From NCBI GenBank assembly GCA_020628095.1, contig JAHDFP010000005.1, positions 186,001 to 250,000 on the forward strand: a stretch of DNA of 64,000 nt, given 5' to 3'. Positions 39,577-48,475 of the stretch are shown in pieces (the stretch's first letter is position 1; each line of letters opens with the position of its first letter). Under the pieces are notes generated by a model that did not search any database, had not been told where the DNA came from, and saw nothing but the letters and a program-made list of their open reading frames with translations. This stretch comes from Saprospiraceae bacterium. GTDB lineage: Bacteria > Bacteroidota > Bacteroidia > Chitinophagales > Saprospiraceae. Made by a program: the position numbers and the translations under genes.

Positions 39577-39747
39577 ATTACAAAGACGTATTAAAATTAA
39601 TCCTAATAAGAAATGCGTACCTTTGTAATGCCTTATGGGGTATAAAAAATGCCCCCGAGTTAGTGGCTCGAAGGCATATTATTTTACAACATCTTTGCAG
39701 ATGAGTTTGTCTCTTTACACAGATTGAGTCAAAGACAATGCAAAGAT
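39577..39747 (+). promoter_or_regulatory. Promoter and structured leader of the BRO gene
   Basis: An exact -7 box TACCTTTG (39618-39625) lies in the right arm of a 9-bp inverted repeat ATTACAAAG (39577-39585) / CTTTGTAAT (39621-39629), a likely operator. Downstream, ATGCC (39648-39652) pairs with GGCAT (39673-39677) around an inner CGAG/CTCG stem. A further hairpin joins ATCTTTGCA (39691-39699) plus TTGTCT (39707-39712) to AGACAA and TGCAAAGAT (39733-39747). The start of the BRO gene is 17 bp later. No open frame lies in 39369-39764. Confidence 0.5.
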
Positions 39748-39764
39748 ACTAAACTTATACATAG

Positions 39765-40544
39765 ATGAAAGACGAAAGAAAAGTATCTTTAAACAAATTC
39801 ACCTTTCCGAATGACTCGGAATCCCACATTATTAGAACTGTTAACATTGATGGCGTAGTTTGGTTTGTCGCCAAAGATTTACTTGACGCTTTGAGCTTAA
39901 CAAATACGACTGAATCTACAAAATCACTTGATGAGGACGAAAAGCTGTATTCAGTAATACTGAACGCAGGTCAAAAAAGGAATACTTTATTTGTTTCAGA
40001 AAGCGGCATGTATGCCTTGATATTCAAAAGCAGAAAACCTATAGCTAAGAAGTTCCGTAAGTGGGTAACATCAGATGTTTTGCCTAAGATTAGGAAAACG
40101 GGAAGTTATAGTTCTACCCCTCAATTGGGCAAATGTTTAAGAAGAATGGTTCTAAACGCCAACAGAACAGACGCAGGGTATTTTAGTGTAATACAAGAAA
40201 TGTATAACACTATTTACATTAGGCTTGAAGCCGAAGGATATATTATGCCTGACGCAACTTTAGATGGAACTGAATTAAGACCTGACGTAAGTATAGGACG
40301 TGGATTTGCCAATTATTTAAGAGATTATTATCCAAGTCTGAAGACACATTTTAAAACCTATAAGCACCATTTTCTCAATGGCGTAATCGTCGATGCAAGG
40401 CAATATCCAGATGAACATTTAGTCTTATTTAGAGAATATGCACTTAATGTTTGGTTGCCAGAAAAGGGGATGGATTATTTTAAAGATAGAGACCCTAAGG
40501 CATTGGATTACTTACCAAGACTGCTATCTAAAAAAGCTAGCTAA
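39765..40544 (+). CDS. BRO-N / phage antirepressor-like protein (transposon cargo)
   Basis: 259 residues. Residues about 15-115 form a BRO-N domain (VWFVAKDLLDALSLTNTTESTKSL, LFVSESGMYALIFKSRKPIAKKFRKWVTSDVLPKIRKTGSY), found in phage antirepressors and baculovirus BRO proteins, usually DNA-binding. The C-terminal part (FANYLRDYYPSL...VWLPEKGMDYFKDRDPKALDYLPRLL) is a less known domain typical of such proteins in Bacteroidota. It is the first cargo gene and may regulate the element; inverted repeats around its promoter fit self-regulation. Confidence 0.85.
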   Translation: MKDERKVSLNKFTFPNDSESHIIRTVNIDGVVWFVAKDLLDALSLTNTTESTKSLDEDEKLYSVILNAGQKRNTLFVSESGMYALIFKSRKPIAKKFRKWVTSDVLPKIRKTGSYSSTPQLGKCLRRMVLNANRTDAGYFSVIQEMYNTIYIRLEAEGYIMPDATLDGTELRPDVSIGRGFANYLRDYYPSLKTHFKTYKHHFLNGVIVDARQYPDEHLVLFREYALNVWLPEKGMDYFKDRDPKALDYLPRLLSKKAS

Positions 40545-40599
40545 ACACAAAAATTTAACACATTTTAGACTAATTATGTAAGATATGTTTTGCTTTAAA

Positions 40600-40615
40600 G
40601 TAAGATATATCTTAC
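40600..40615 (+). promoter_or_regulatory. Palindromic operator candidate before the transposase
   Basis: Perfect 16-bp palindrome GTAAGATATATCTTAC, 25 bp before the transposase ATG. A half site GTAAGATAT lies at 40578-40586. A near copy is found before the lipoprotein gene (41823-41838). Confidence 0.5.
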
Positions 40616-40640
40616 ATTTATATCGTAATTCGTAGCTAAT

Positions 40641-41582
40641 ATGTGTAAATCAAGACAGATCAGGGACTTCGATTCATTGTTTGAATTAATCTCATACTTT
40701 GACACAGAAGAAAAATGTGTTGACCATCTTATCAAGTGGAGATGGAACGGAGAACCTACGTGTCCATATTGCGCTTCTAAAAAGGTAGGTGAATTAAAAG
40801 GAAAGACTAAAAGGTATAAGTGTTACGGATGCAGAAAGCAGTTTGGTATTCGTGTTGGCACTATCTTCCATGACTCTAAACTTTCATTAAGAAAGTGGTT
40901 TATTGCGATCTTCATTTTTACTGCACATAAGAGAGGGATTAGCTCTCACCAGTTAGCAAGGGATTTGTCTATAACGCAAAAGACGGCTTGGTTTGTACTT
41001 CATAGAATCAGAGAGGTTTTTAAATCAGAAAGACCTACTTTATTTGGTGAGGTGGAAATAGATGAAACTTACATCGGTGGTAAAGAAAAGAACAAACACG
41101 CCAATAAGAGAACTAAAGGAACGCAGGGCAGATCAACGAAAACAAAAACGCCTGTAGTTGGAATTATAGAAAGAGGTGGAAAAGTTTACGCATTGCCAGT
41201 TAAAAAGGTCAATGAAGAGGTTTTGACGGCTTTAGTTAACACTACTGTAGCAACTGGTACAAAAATCTATACAGACGAATTTAGAGCCTATAGAGCCTTA
41301 GATAAATCATTTGAAAGAGAGGTCGTAAATCACGGTGCAGGGGAATATGTCAGAGGTAACGCGCACACAAATAGTATTGAAAACTTTTGGTCTCACTTTA
41401 GCAGAACGATTATAGGAACTTATTTTAAAATTTCAAATCATCATTTATCATCTTACGTTAATGAATTTTCATATAGATATAACAATAGAGATTTATCCGA
41501 TGGAAGTAGATTTGACATAACTTTAGCGAATGCCGAAAAAAGACTCACATACAAAGAACTCATTGGAAGAAAATCTGCGTAA
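40641..41582 (+). CDS. IS1595-family transposase (ISXO2-like DDE)
   Basis: 313 residues. An N-terminal zinc ribbon (CPYC at about 34-37 and CYGC) is followed by an HTH (RDLSITQKTAWFVLHRIR) and the DDE core: Asp in VEIDETYIGG, Asp in IYTDEFRAYRAL, and Asn/Glu in NSIENFWSHF. It cuts and joins the element's ends, generating 8-bp duplications as observed at 39333 and 42807. No frameshift or stop; it should be active. Confidence 0.95.
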   Translation: MCKSRQIRDFDSLFELISYFDTEEKCVDHLIKWRWNGEPTCPYCASKKVGELKGKTKRYKCYGCRKQFGIRVGTIFHDSKLSLRKWFIAIFIFTAHKRGISSHQLARDLSITQKTAWFVLHRIREVFKSERPTLFGEVEIDETYIGGKEKNKHANKRTKGTQGRSTKTKTPVVGIIERGGKVYALPVKKVNEEVLTALVNTTVATGTKIYTDEFRAYRALDKSFEREVVNHGAGEYVRGNAHTNSIENFWSHFSRTIIGTYFKISNHHLSSYVNEFSYRYNNRDLSDGSRFDITLANAEKRLTYKELIGRKSA

Positions 41583-41817
41583 GAATTACCCGAATGATCT
41601 AAGGCTGGAAGGTGGCTTTAATGCTCAATTAGATAAAGCCATCGAAAAGAACACTTTAGACATAAAGCAGATCAAAAAGGAATTGGGAATTACTAATGCT
41701 GACATAGCGGACGCCTTTGGCTATAAAAATGAAGCATCATACCGTAATGCAAAAGAAGGTAAGAAAAGGCTTGAGCGTGGGATAGAATGGTTATATGGAC
41801 TAATTATTGATAAATGA
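41530..41817 (+). CDS. Small HTH-like protein overlapping the transposase end (transposon cargo)
   Basis: 95 residues. The C-terminal half IKKELGITNADIADAFGYKNEASYRNAKEGKKRLERGIEWLY reads like a helix-turn-helix (ITNADIADAFGYKNEASY). The ATG at 41530 lies 53 bases inside the transposase gene in another frame; a shorter product from within is possible but no other ATG is well placed. The GTAAG palindromes flanking this gene (40600, 41823) are candidate binding sites, suggesting it regulates the transposase and cargo. Confidence 0.7.
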   Translation: MPKKDSHTKNSLEENLRKNYPNDLRLEGGFNAQLDKAIEKNTLDIKQIKKELGITNADIADAFGYKNEASYRNAKEGKKRLERGIEWLYGLIIDK

Positions 41818-41822
41818 ACTAA

Positions 41823-41838
41823 GTAAGGTATTTCTTAC
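41823..41838 (+). promoter_or_regulatory. Palindromic operator candidate before the cargo lipoprotein
   Basis: GTAAGGTATTTCTTAC, 14 of 16 bases as in 40600-40615, three bases before the lipoprotein ATG, so binding here would block translation or transcription start. Confidence 0.45.
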
Positions 41839-41841
41839 GTT

Positions 41842-42072
41842 ATGATAATAAAAACATTACTTTTCTATATATTTATAGTAGGATGCGCCACAATGGAAGA
41901 ATACAAAAACAATATTATAGACTTTGACAAAGCAATAGCCTCTAAAGAAGGTAGCCTGTCTTGGGATATTGATACATTCTTTAAAAGGCCCTCCGTTCAG
42001 GAACAAATAGAGGAAATAGACAAAATAGACCTCTCTCCACGTTCTGAAAAACCTACCAAACCAAGGGACTAA
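41842..42072 (+). CDS. Small lipoprotein (transposon cargo)
   Basis: 76 residues with lipobox FIVGC (Cys15) after a short hydrophobic stretch, then an acidic mature part (IDFDKAIASKEGSLSWDIDTFF) and a Lys/Pro C-terminus. It ends 6 bp before the membrane-protein gene. No family recognised. Confidence 0.65.
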   Translation: MIIKTLLFYIFIVGCATMEEYKNNIIDFDKAIASKEGSLSWDIDTFFKRPSVQEQIEEIDKIDLSPRSEKPTKPRD

Positions 42073-42078
42073 TCCTTT

Positions 42079-42774
42079 ATGCCTTCATGGAACTTTCTAA
42101 TCATACCTGTAGTTGCAGGCTACTATATAATAACGAGGTGCAAGCTCTACAAATTCAAGCAACAAAGATTAGATAAACAACGTCTGATATTCGATAGTAT
42201 ATTTTATGGGATTATGCTGTTGGTTCTTACCTTTTTTGCTAAAAACTTATTGTGCAAAATAAGTTTTATTAACGATTGGGTCACCAACCTACACAGCTTG
42301 CTTCCGATTAAAGAAAATCATTTTGGGACTACGTGTTTTAGTTTTGCTTTTGCCTTGATTTACGTATGGTTTTTCAACAAAAGAAAAAGTGATAATGAAG
42401 AAATCACAAAGGCAATTTACGAAATAGGTAGTGAATTAGAAAAGATGCTAATGGAGTCTTTCTGGAAGTCAATACCACTGCAATTCACCTTAGATACTGG
42501 GAAGGTTTACATTGCTATGGTTACAAAATTGCCAATTCCAATTATTACTAATTACATAAAAGTAATACCACTGCTTAGTGGATTTAGAGGAGAGGATAAG
42601 TCGTTACTATTAACAACAAAGTATACAACTGTATACAAGCAGTATTTTGGGAAAAACATAACAGAGGCAATTAAGCATAACGACTTGGCACTAATAATAA
42701 CGTTAGACAATATTGTTAGTGTTTCATACTTTAATTCAGGACTTTATAACCAGTTTAAAAAAGAGTATTTATAA
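42079..42774 (+). CDS. Integral membrane protein of unknown function (transposon cargo)
   Basis: 231 residues with three hydrophobic segments: about 5-20 (FLIIPVVAGYYIITR), 38-56 (LIFDSIFYGIMLLVLTFFA) and 87-103. The C-terminal half is soluble, with strands such as LALIITLDNIVSVSYF. It forms a pair with the lipoprotein gene and ends 4 bp before the right inverted repeat, so it is the last gene of the element. Not recognised; a lipoprotein plus membrane protein suggests an envelope function. Confidence 0.7.
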   Translation: MPSWNFLIIPVVAGYYIITRCKLYKFKQQRLDKQRLIFDSIFYGIMLLVLTFFAKNLLCKISFINDWVTNLHSLLPIKENHFGTTCFSFAFALIYVWFFNKRKSDNEEITKAIYEIGSELEKMLMESFWKSIPLQFTLDTGKVYIAMVTKLPIPIITNYIKVIPLLSGFRGEDKSLLLTTKYTTVYKQYFGKNITEAIKHNDLALIITLDNIVSVSYFNSGLYNQFKKEYL

Positions 42775-42778
42775 TATT

Positions 42779-42806
42779 TTTTGGGTTACACAGATATATC
42801 ATTGCC
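42779..42806 (+). repeat. Right terminal inverted repeat
   Basis: Reverse complement begins GGCAATGATATATCTGTG and matches the left end at 27 of 28 positions. Confidence 0.92.
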
Positions 42807-42814
42807 TAAAAAAT
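42807..42814 (+). repeat. Target site duplication, right copy
   Basis: TAAAAAAT, identical to 39333-39340. Confidence 0.9.
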
Positions 42815-44146
42815 TATAATTCGCATTTCCGCAATGACACCTCAGATCTAATAGTCAATAATCTTCCATCCAAGCAAAAAGAACTATTTGATCTAATAGG
42901 AGAGGGCAAATCAGAGAGATATGTTGCTAAGAAGTTGTACAATTCTATACCATCTAGTCAGAACTACCAGCAACTACAGAAGCGTTTGTTTCCTAAGTTG
43001 ATAGATGTTGTTAATACTATTAAGGGGGTTGATAATTATGATAGAATTAGATTTAAGCTCTGGAAGCAAATGCTTTCCGTAAGAATATACAGAAACCTTG
43101 GTTTGCGGAGTGCAGCAATTGATTTGGCATTAAAATCTTTCAAAACCGCATATAAGTATAAACTTTGGTATGACTTAATATACTTATCTAGAACACTGGC
43201 AATACATTATACATTATATGATGTTGATAATGAGAAGTCTAGTTACTATAAGAAGATTGGCCTGAAGGCTCACCGATTGAATCGATTAGAAACCGAAATT
43301 GAATTACAAAGAGCTAAGATTCTAAGAGTTATAAATGACAAACGCACCTCTTCAATTACTTTATTAAAAAAGGAACTCGCAACACTTGCAGGCAAAATGG
43401 AAATAGAATCGCCTAGAGCGGAAATGAACTACTTTATGGCTCTATTAGAATTATATAAATTCGATCAAGATCATGTTAAGTTCGAAAAGACATTGAAAGA
43501 GGCATATAATTTTAATCATCACTTGGATTTCGGAAGTAGCACTTTTCTAAGTATGCTGAATTACTCAAAGGCAGAATACTTAATAAAAGTTGGCAGACTA
43601 AATGAATCTGAACATTATCTGAAGGACTTAATCTCTAAAAGCGACAAGAAAAGAACCTACTACGACACATATATTGAATTTTATTTTAAGTGTTTAATGC
43701 TAAATGAGAAATTCCTTAGTGCTAAGGAAGAATTACTTTTCATGATTAAACTTGAAAAAAAGAAGAAATTCAAAATAAGACAGGACAGGATTGAGGTCTA
43801 TAAAGTATTCTCAGATTTATCTCTATACAAAGAACCAAATATCAAGAAAGCCAAAAGAGCAATTTCGGGGCCTTTAGATAAATTATATATCCAAATTCCC
43901 TTGAAAGTAGCAGAAGTATGTATCACCTATAACCAAACTAATGACAAATTCATAGATCAAATAGAATCCTTGAAGCAATATATGTCTAAGAATCTCAAAG
44001 ACCTTCCAAGAACGAAACAATTCTTCTATGCACTGATACAAACGGCTCAGGGACAAAAAGTAGATCCGCAATCTCTAAAGGGATTACCTGCCGAAGAAGA
44101 AATTATCGCTTATGATAAGCTTTATGAGATCGTTACCAGAACATAA
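42815..44146 (+). pseudogene. TPR-like helical protein, main part, separated from its start by the transposon
   Basis: 443 residues starting YNSHFRNDTSDLIVNNLPSKQKELFDLIGEGKSERYVAKKLYNS. The rest is repeated helix pairs with Leu/Lys/Tyr periodicity (about 90-420), a TPR-like solenoid. The original start is at 39308. In the present DNA the frame is also open into the transposon, where ATG 42713 would give a product with 34 foreign residues, so a chimeric protein may still be made. Nothing else in the body is damaged. Function unknown. Confidence 0.75.
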
Positions 44147-44646
44147 TAACTCTTGTAGACAAGCAGCCCTTTCTGAAGAAGACATTATTCCTATAATTTA
44201 TATTATGTTAAGTAGCATTCTGGAACGCCCGTTTTATCGTCGTTAGAACTATCCCCTATAAATCCATCAGTTATACATTATAACTATCTGAATATCAAGT
44301 TTATAACGTACGTTATAAATAGAAAGGATTGACCATATATATAGATTTTCGTATCTTGAAATCGAAACTATATCGAAACTGTTTGATGTGATTGATGTAT
44401 TGTTACAGGAATTGATTTGTTGATTCGATTAAGGTGTTGCTGATTCGGGGGCTTATTTCTGAGCCGACCACGCTTTCCCCCGAAACAATTACGTATAAAT
44501 CGAAACTGTTGTCATATAATTCCGAATAGTTATAACGTAATAGTACGTTGAACCCCCGTAACTACTACATCTTCACCTGTAAACACTAAGACATAGCATT
44601 ATTAACCAAGTACGAAGGCATTCGTATATAAAATTGCTTATATCCT
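44147..44646. other. Non-coding 500 bp before the integrase, with palindrome and short repeats
   Basis: No gene seen. It holds a perfect 20-bp palindrome TTTATAACGT/ACGTTATAAA (44300-44319), three copies of ATCGAAACT (44361, 44372, 44499), a partial palindrome at 44531-44549 and the inverted pair TTCGGGGG (44444-44451) / CCCCCGAA (44477-44484). Position beside the recombinase gene suggests integrase arm or core sites or an origin-like region; no attachment duplicate could be identified within the window. Confidence 0.45.
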
Positions 44647-45900
44647 ATGCCAACAAGATTTGTAATAGCACCGTCGGGAAAGATTCAAATGAAACATGAA
44701 TACTTAGGTAATGGTAAGAACAAAAATTCATGGACATTACCATACCATGTTCAGAAAAAGTATTGGGATAAGTCTAAAGGTAGACTTAAAGAAAACACGA
44801 GGAATAAAGAAAGGGATGAAGAACATAGGAACATTAATGATATTCTGACAGCCAAAGAACGGCAACTAACCAAGATAGAACAGATACTATATGAGTCTGT
44901 ACGTGTAAGTAAACAGAACATACGTGATGCCTATGATGAAGGTGTTGGATTGGAACGTGATGTACCCTATTTCAGGGATGAATTGGAGATGTGGATTAAA
45001 AATGAAGCAGAGATAAACGCATACCAGCGTATGTTGGATAAAGATTATGAACCACATATCTATTGGGGTGAGCGTACAGGACTTCTAAAGTTTCTTAAAA
45101 AAGGCATTAAGGATAAAGCAATTGAAGATATTGACACCATATATGTTAGGATGATACAGGAGGAATTAAAGACCACACCACGCATTTTATATTGTCCTAA
45201 GAAGAAACATTCACTGATGTACAGTAAATCCACTCAGATAGCTTATTTCGGTGCATTTAAGCGATTTCTGGATGAATGTTACGTCAAATACAAAATAGAT
45301 AAGAATAGCCGTATGTTCTACGCACCTAAAATTAAAGCCCCCGTACTGCAACACGTCGCTTTTACCAACGATGAAGTAGATTTACTTTGGAATGCAAAGC
45401 TCGAAGGTAAGGAAGATTATCACCGTGATTTGTTACTAATCCTATGTTATACAGGTGCAAGGTATTCAGATGGCTATAAGATGGATTCTAACAACATAAG
45501 TTCTGATATGGAACTCAATTACGTAGTAAAAAAGACTGGTATTGTGGTAAAGTGGAAGATAAGTGTTGATGATAGGATATTCACGTTATTAAATCGTATC
45601 ACTTCGAAAAAGAAGAAACACTATAAGCATAATTGTACCATGAAGCATAACCAAGATGTATTTGATAAGTCACTACCCTCTTTATGTCGTAAGGTTGGAA
45701 TAACATCTGAGGTTAAGGTTTCACAACATGGTGATAATCTAATACCCAAATGTGATTTGGTTGGAACTCACACTGGACGTAGAACATTCATATACCATAA
45801 TATCAAGGATAATGGTATGAGATATGATACTGCACGTGAAATAGTAGGACATCATTCGATTCTAATGACTGAAAGATATGTAAAGAACACTATAAGATAA
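44647..45900 (+). CDS. Tyrosine recombinase / integrase
   Basis: 417 residues with the Bacteroidota phage-integrase layout: an N-terminal arm-binding part (SGKIQMKHEYLGNGK), a SAM-like core-binding domain (about 95-215) and the catalytic domain. Active-site residues: Arg272 in GARYSDGYKM, a Lys in the beta hairpin (VVKKTG), His375 and Arg378 in THTGRRTF, His402 or His403 and the nucleophile Tyr411 in GHHSILMTERY. It should integrate or excise the island to its right. No tRNA gene is adjacent. Confidence 0.93.
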   Translation: MPTRFVIAPSGKIQMKHEYLGNGKNKNSWTLPYHVQKKYWDKSKGRLKENTRNKERDEEHRNINDILTAKERQLTKIEQILYESVRVSKQNIRDAYDEGVGLERDVPYFRDELEMWIKNEAEINAYQRMLDKDYEPHIYWGERTGLLKFLKKGIKDKAIEDIDTIYVRMIQEELKTTPRILYCPKKKHSLMYSKSTQIAYFGAFKRFLDECYVKYKIDKNSRMFYAPKIKAPVLQHVAFTNDEVDLLWNAKLEGKEDYHRDLLLILCYTGARYSDGYKMDSNNISSDMELNYVVKKTGIVVKWKISVDDRIFTLLNRITSKKKKHYKHNCTMKHNQDVFDKSLPSLCRKVGITSEVKVSQHGDNLIPKCDLVGTHTGRRTFIYHNIKDNGMRYDTAREIVGHHSILMTERYVKNTIR

Positions 45901-45955
45901 TCAATGTAATGGTGCTGTAATCTGTGTTTTTTTGATTCCGTTTTCAGGTGTCCTT

Positions 45956-46007
45956 TAATCCACTTTGGCATTATTTTCTTTAAGGATAAAAAACCCAAAG
46001 TGGATTA
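45956..46007. terminator. Hairpin between convergent integrase and helicase genes
   Basis: Perfect 13-bp arms TAATCCACTTTGG (45956-45968) and CCAAAGTGGATTA (45995-46007), 26-nt loop. A clear T-run is missing on both sides, so termination is inferred from its place between two converging genes. Confidence 0.5.
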
Positions 46008-46010
46008 TTA

Positions 46011-48311
46011 TTACATTATTTTATATACTTTATGACTTACCCCGTTTCGTATCATTGATGTACGTTTAGCATCCACAACAGACATTAGTAACATTGCTCT
46101 GGACGTAGGTTTGGTTATGTCCATTTTCAAATTTAATTCCTTTAATTCCCCGTACAGATTGCGCAATTCTCTATGATTATCCATATAAAATGTGTTCTTC
46201 TTTGGTTTATTATCATTTATAAACTTATCTTCTGATTCAAATGACTTAACCCACTCACTTAGCACCGTTAGGTCACATAATTCAACTGTAAGTGCTGGAT
46301 ACTCATTATATATCCTTTCATAATGATTAGGATTATTGCTTTCTATAAACCTTTGTATTATGTCCTTAATGCATAACCTATTAATATCCTTATTTACATC
46401 AGATTTGCGTCTGACAAGCCCTAATCTATTTTTACGATAAGTACCACCTAATATATCTTCTTTTGTCTGTACGTAGTCTTTTGTTATTAATAGCTTCCTA
46501 AGTTCCTGTTCGGTAAACTCCATTGGTAGGTCATCAATCACCTTATATGTATCCAGCAAATCAATAATGTACTTACGTTGAACCTCTGAATGAATTTGGT
46601 TTAACCAATGCTTATTCTTTTCTCTAAGCTCTGAAATTTTACTATTAATTTCCTTTTTTGTCAAATCAGGAAACTGTTCTTTCAGTTCTTTTCTTAATAT
46701 ACCTCTTGGTTTCCATTCGTATTCCTCAAATTCATGTTCCCAATTGGATTCTCTAAGTATAATGAGTTCGTTAAGGGTTTCCAGCGAAAAGTATTTGTTT
46801 ATCTTCTCTCCTATGTCTCTCTCTATCTCTTTATCCTGTTTAGTTAATCCGTTGCCTTTCGGCATCGGAGTTTCTTCCAATTGTAGATTATCCTCAACAA
46901 TGTTAATAGTATCACCAAATTGACGTATTAGTTCGTTTCTAAGGTTGGTGATTCCAATAACCTTATTAACCATTTCTTTATGTGTATTCTGTGCAGCCAA
47001 CCAATTGGTTATCATACATTCACTATTATCTTCCAAACCATGTGTATAGAATCTTCTGATTGACTCCTTTTCAGTTTCAGTCATGTTATCATTAATAATC
47101 ATATTTACACGTTCCATTCGTCTATCAAAAAGCCTTGATTGCTTATCCACCAATTTTTTTCTGTTCCAGTTGAAATTACCATCATACATCGACTGTAAAC
47201 TATGTGGTGAAAAGTCTGTTTTATAACGTTCACCAAATTCTTCCGATGGTGCAGACTTCTTAATGATTATATGAAGGTCAATTTCCTCTTTTTCTCTGAA
47301 CCTGCCACAGAATTGTTTTAAACCATACACGTTTAGAAAATATTCCTCTGCTACCACATACAGAACCGTTACATCACGTGATGTACGAAAATCAATACTA
47401 TCTTCTGATATAGAAGTCGTTAGAACTATCTTTACTTTTTTATCAAATGATTCTTCATCAGAACCAGCGTTAATAATAAGCTCAAAGTAATCTTCGTGTT
47501 TATGATTTCTGGTTAGTAAAATAGATGATGCATAACCAGATTTACTTTCAATATCTCCTCTAATCTTATTAAGTTCCTTAGTGCTATTAAAAAAAACAAA
47601 TAGTAATGGTATTTCTTCCCCATTATTACTATACCTATTCTTAAAATGATTTCCACAAAAATCAATAATGGTCTGCGAGAAATTACGATTACCCATTTTG
47701 TTGAGGGTTGTATTTATCTTTCTTTTAGCCAACCTTTTGAACTCCACAATATGACTATTTCTAAGAAAAGATTTTTCCATTGTTGCAGAAAGATTCATTA
47801 TAGTCATTGGTGGATGTATTTTTATAATTCTTGATAGCTTCTTTAAATCCTTGTTCTTGTATTGATATAGACACAGAGTATGGATTTCGTCGAAAATCAA
47901 ACTGTAATTCAAACCAAGTTCATTTAGTACAGTTATCACCTGTACAGCATATGCATAGTTAGTTACAATTACCTTATCCTGATAAGAATATTCGAATTCA
48001 CCATTCATTAGTTTTTTAATATCTGGAACAGATACACCTTTTCTGCCACAGAATAAATTGATGTGTTGGTAAGTCCTATTGTCCTTTTCCTGTTTGATGG
48101 TGGTTGTTTCCAACATAACGGTGATATGATTATCACCATGTTCTTCATTTAGCATTTGGAAGATTGGCTTACCATATTCTTTGCTAAAGATTGTGCTGGA
48201 TTTTCCGCTACCCGTTGGTGCTATAAATGTAAGGTTATTGTGTTCCTGTACCGTTTTTTGAATAGTATCGGCAGCTTCGCCAATGTAATTTTTGATTTTT
48301 AATTCTTTCAC
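46011..48311 (-). CDS. DEAD/DEAH-like superfamily 2 helicase of the integrated element
   Basis: 766 residues. SF2 motifs are clear in the first half: Walker A APTGSGKSS (31-39), DEIH (141-144), SAT (175-177), LTTSISEDSIDF (motif V, about 298) and QFCGRFRE (motif VI, 333-340). Residues about 370-766 form a helical, Lys/Glu-rich region without known motifs. It lies tail to tail with the integrase. Such helicases occur in Bacteroidota integrative elements and may serve replication or excision; a defence role is also possible. Confidence 0.82.
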   Translation of the reverse strand: MKELKIKNYIGEAADTIQKTVQEHNNLTFIAPTGSGKSSTIFSKEYGKPIFQMLNEEHGDNHITVMLETTTIKQEKDNRTYQHINLFCGRKGVSVPDIKKLMNGEFEYSYQDKVIVTNYAYAVQVITVLNELGLNYSLIFDEIHTLCLYQYKNKDLKKLSRIIKIHPPMTIMNLSATMEKSFLRNSHIVEFKRLAKRKINTTLNKMGNRNFSQTIIDFCGNHFKNRYSNNGEEIPLLFVFFNSTKELNKIRGDIESKSGYASSILLTRNHKHEDYFELIINAGSDEESFDKKVKIVLTTSISEDSIDFRTSRDVTVLYVVAEEYFLNVYGLKQFCGRFREKEEIDLHIIIKKSAPSEEFGERYKTDFSPHSLQSMYDGNFNWNRKKLVDKQSRLFDRRMERVNMIINDNMTETEKESIRRFYTHGLEDNSECMITNWLAAQNTHKEMVNKVIGITNLRNELIRQFGDTINIVEDNLQLEETPMPKGNGLTKQDKEIERDIGEKINKYFSLETLNELIILRESNWEHEFEEYEWKPRGILRKELKEQFPDLTKKEINSKISELREKNKHWLNQIHSEVQRKYIIDLLDTYKVIDDLPMEFTEQELRKLLITKDYVQTKEDILGGTYRKNRLGLVRRKSDVNKDINRLCIKDIIQRFIESNNPNHYERIYNEYPALTVELCDLTVLSEWVKSFESEDKFINDNKPKKNTFYMDNHRELRNLYGELKELNLKMDITKPTSRAMLLMSVVDAKRTSMIRNGVSHKVYKIM

Positions 48312-48475
48312 TTTTTTTCATGTTAATTGTGTTTGTGTCCAATGATGGACGGTTTTCAAATATTCATTTCAATATGTGCAGTATTTCACTTTTAGTTAAA
48401 GAGGGATGGTAGCTACCCCACCCCATTCTTAATTAACATGAAGTGAAATTCTTCTTTAATAAATAGACTTTAACA

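Larger units (their letters stand above)
39341..42806 (+). mobile_element. Complete IS1595-family (ISXO2-like) transposon with passenger genes
   Basis: 3466-bp element. Its ends are 28-bp inverted repeats matching at 27 of 28 positions, both starting GGCA, and it is flanked by identical 8-bp duplications TAAAAAAT. Inside are a BRO-N gene, the DDE transposase, a small HTH-like gene overlapping it, a lipoprotein gene and a membrane-protein gene, all on the plus strand. Simple IS1595 elements are about 0.7-1.2 kb, so more than half of this element is cargo. Perfect duplications and intact genes indicate a recent insertion. Confidence 0.92.

Noticed and set aside
42713-42814. ATG at 42713 as the natural start of the TPR-like gene
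   Set aside because: These bases lie inside the transposon and overlap the last cargo gene; the original start is at 39308.
44147-44646. A tRNA gene as the integration site
   Set aside because: No cloverleaf or T-loop sequence could be found on either strand.
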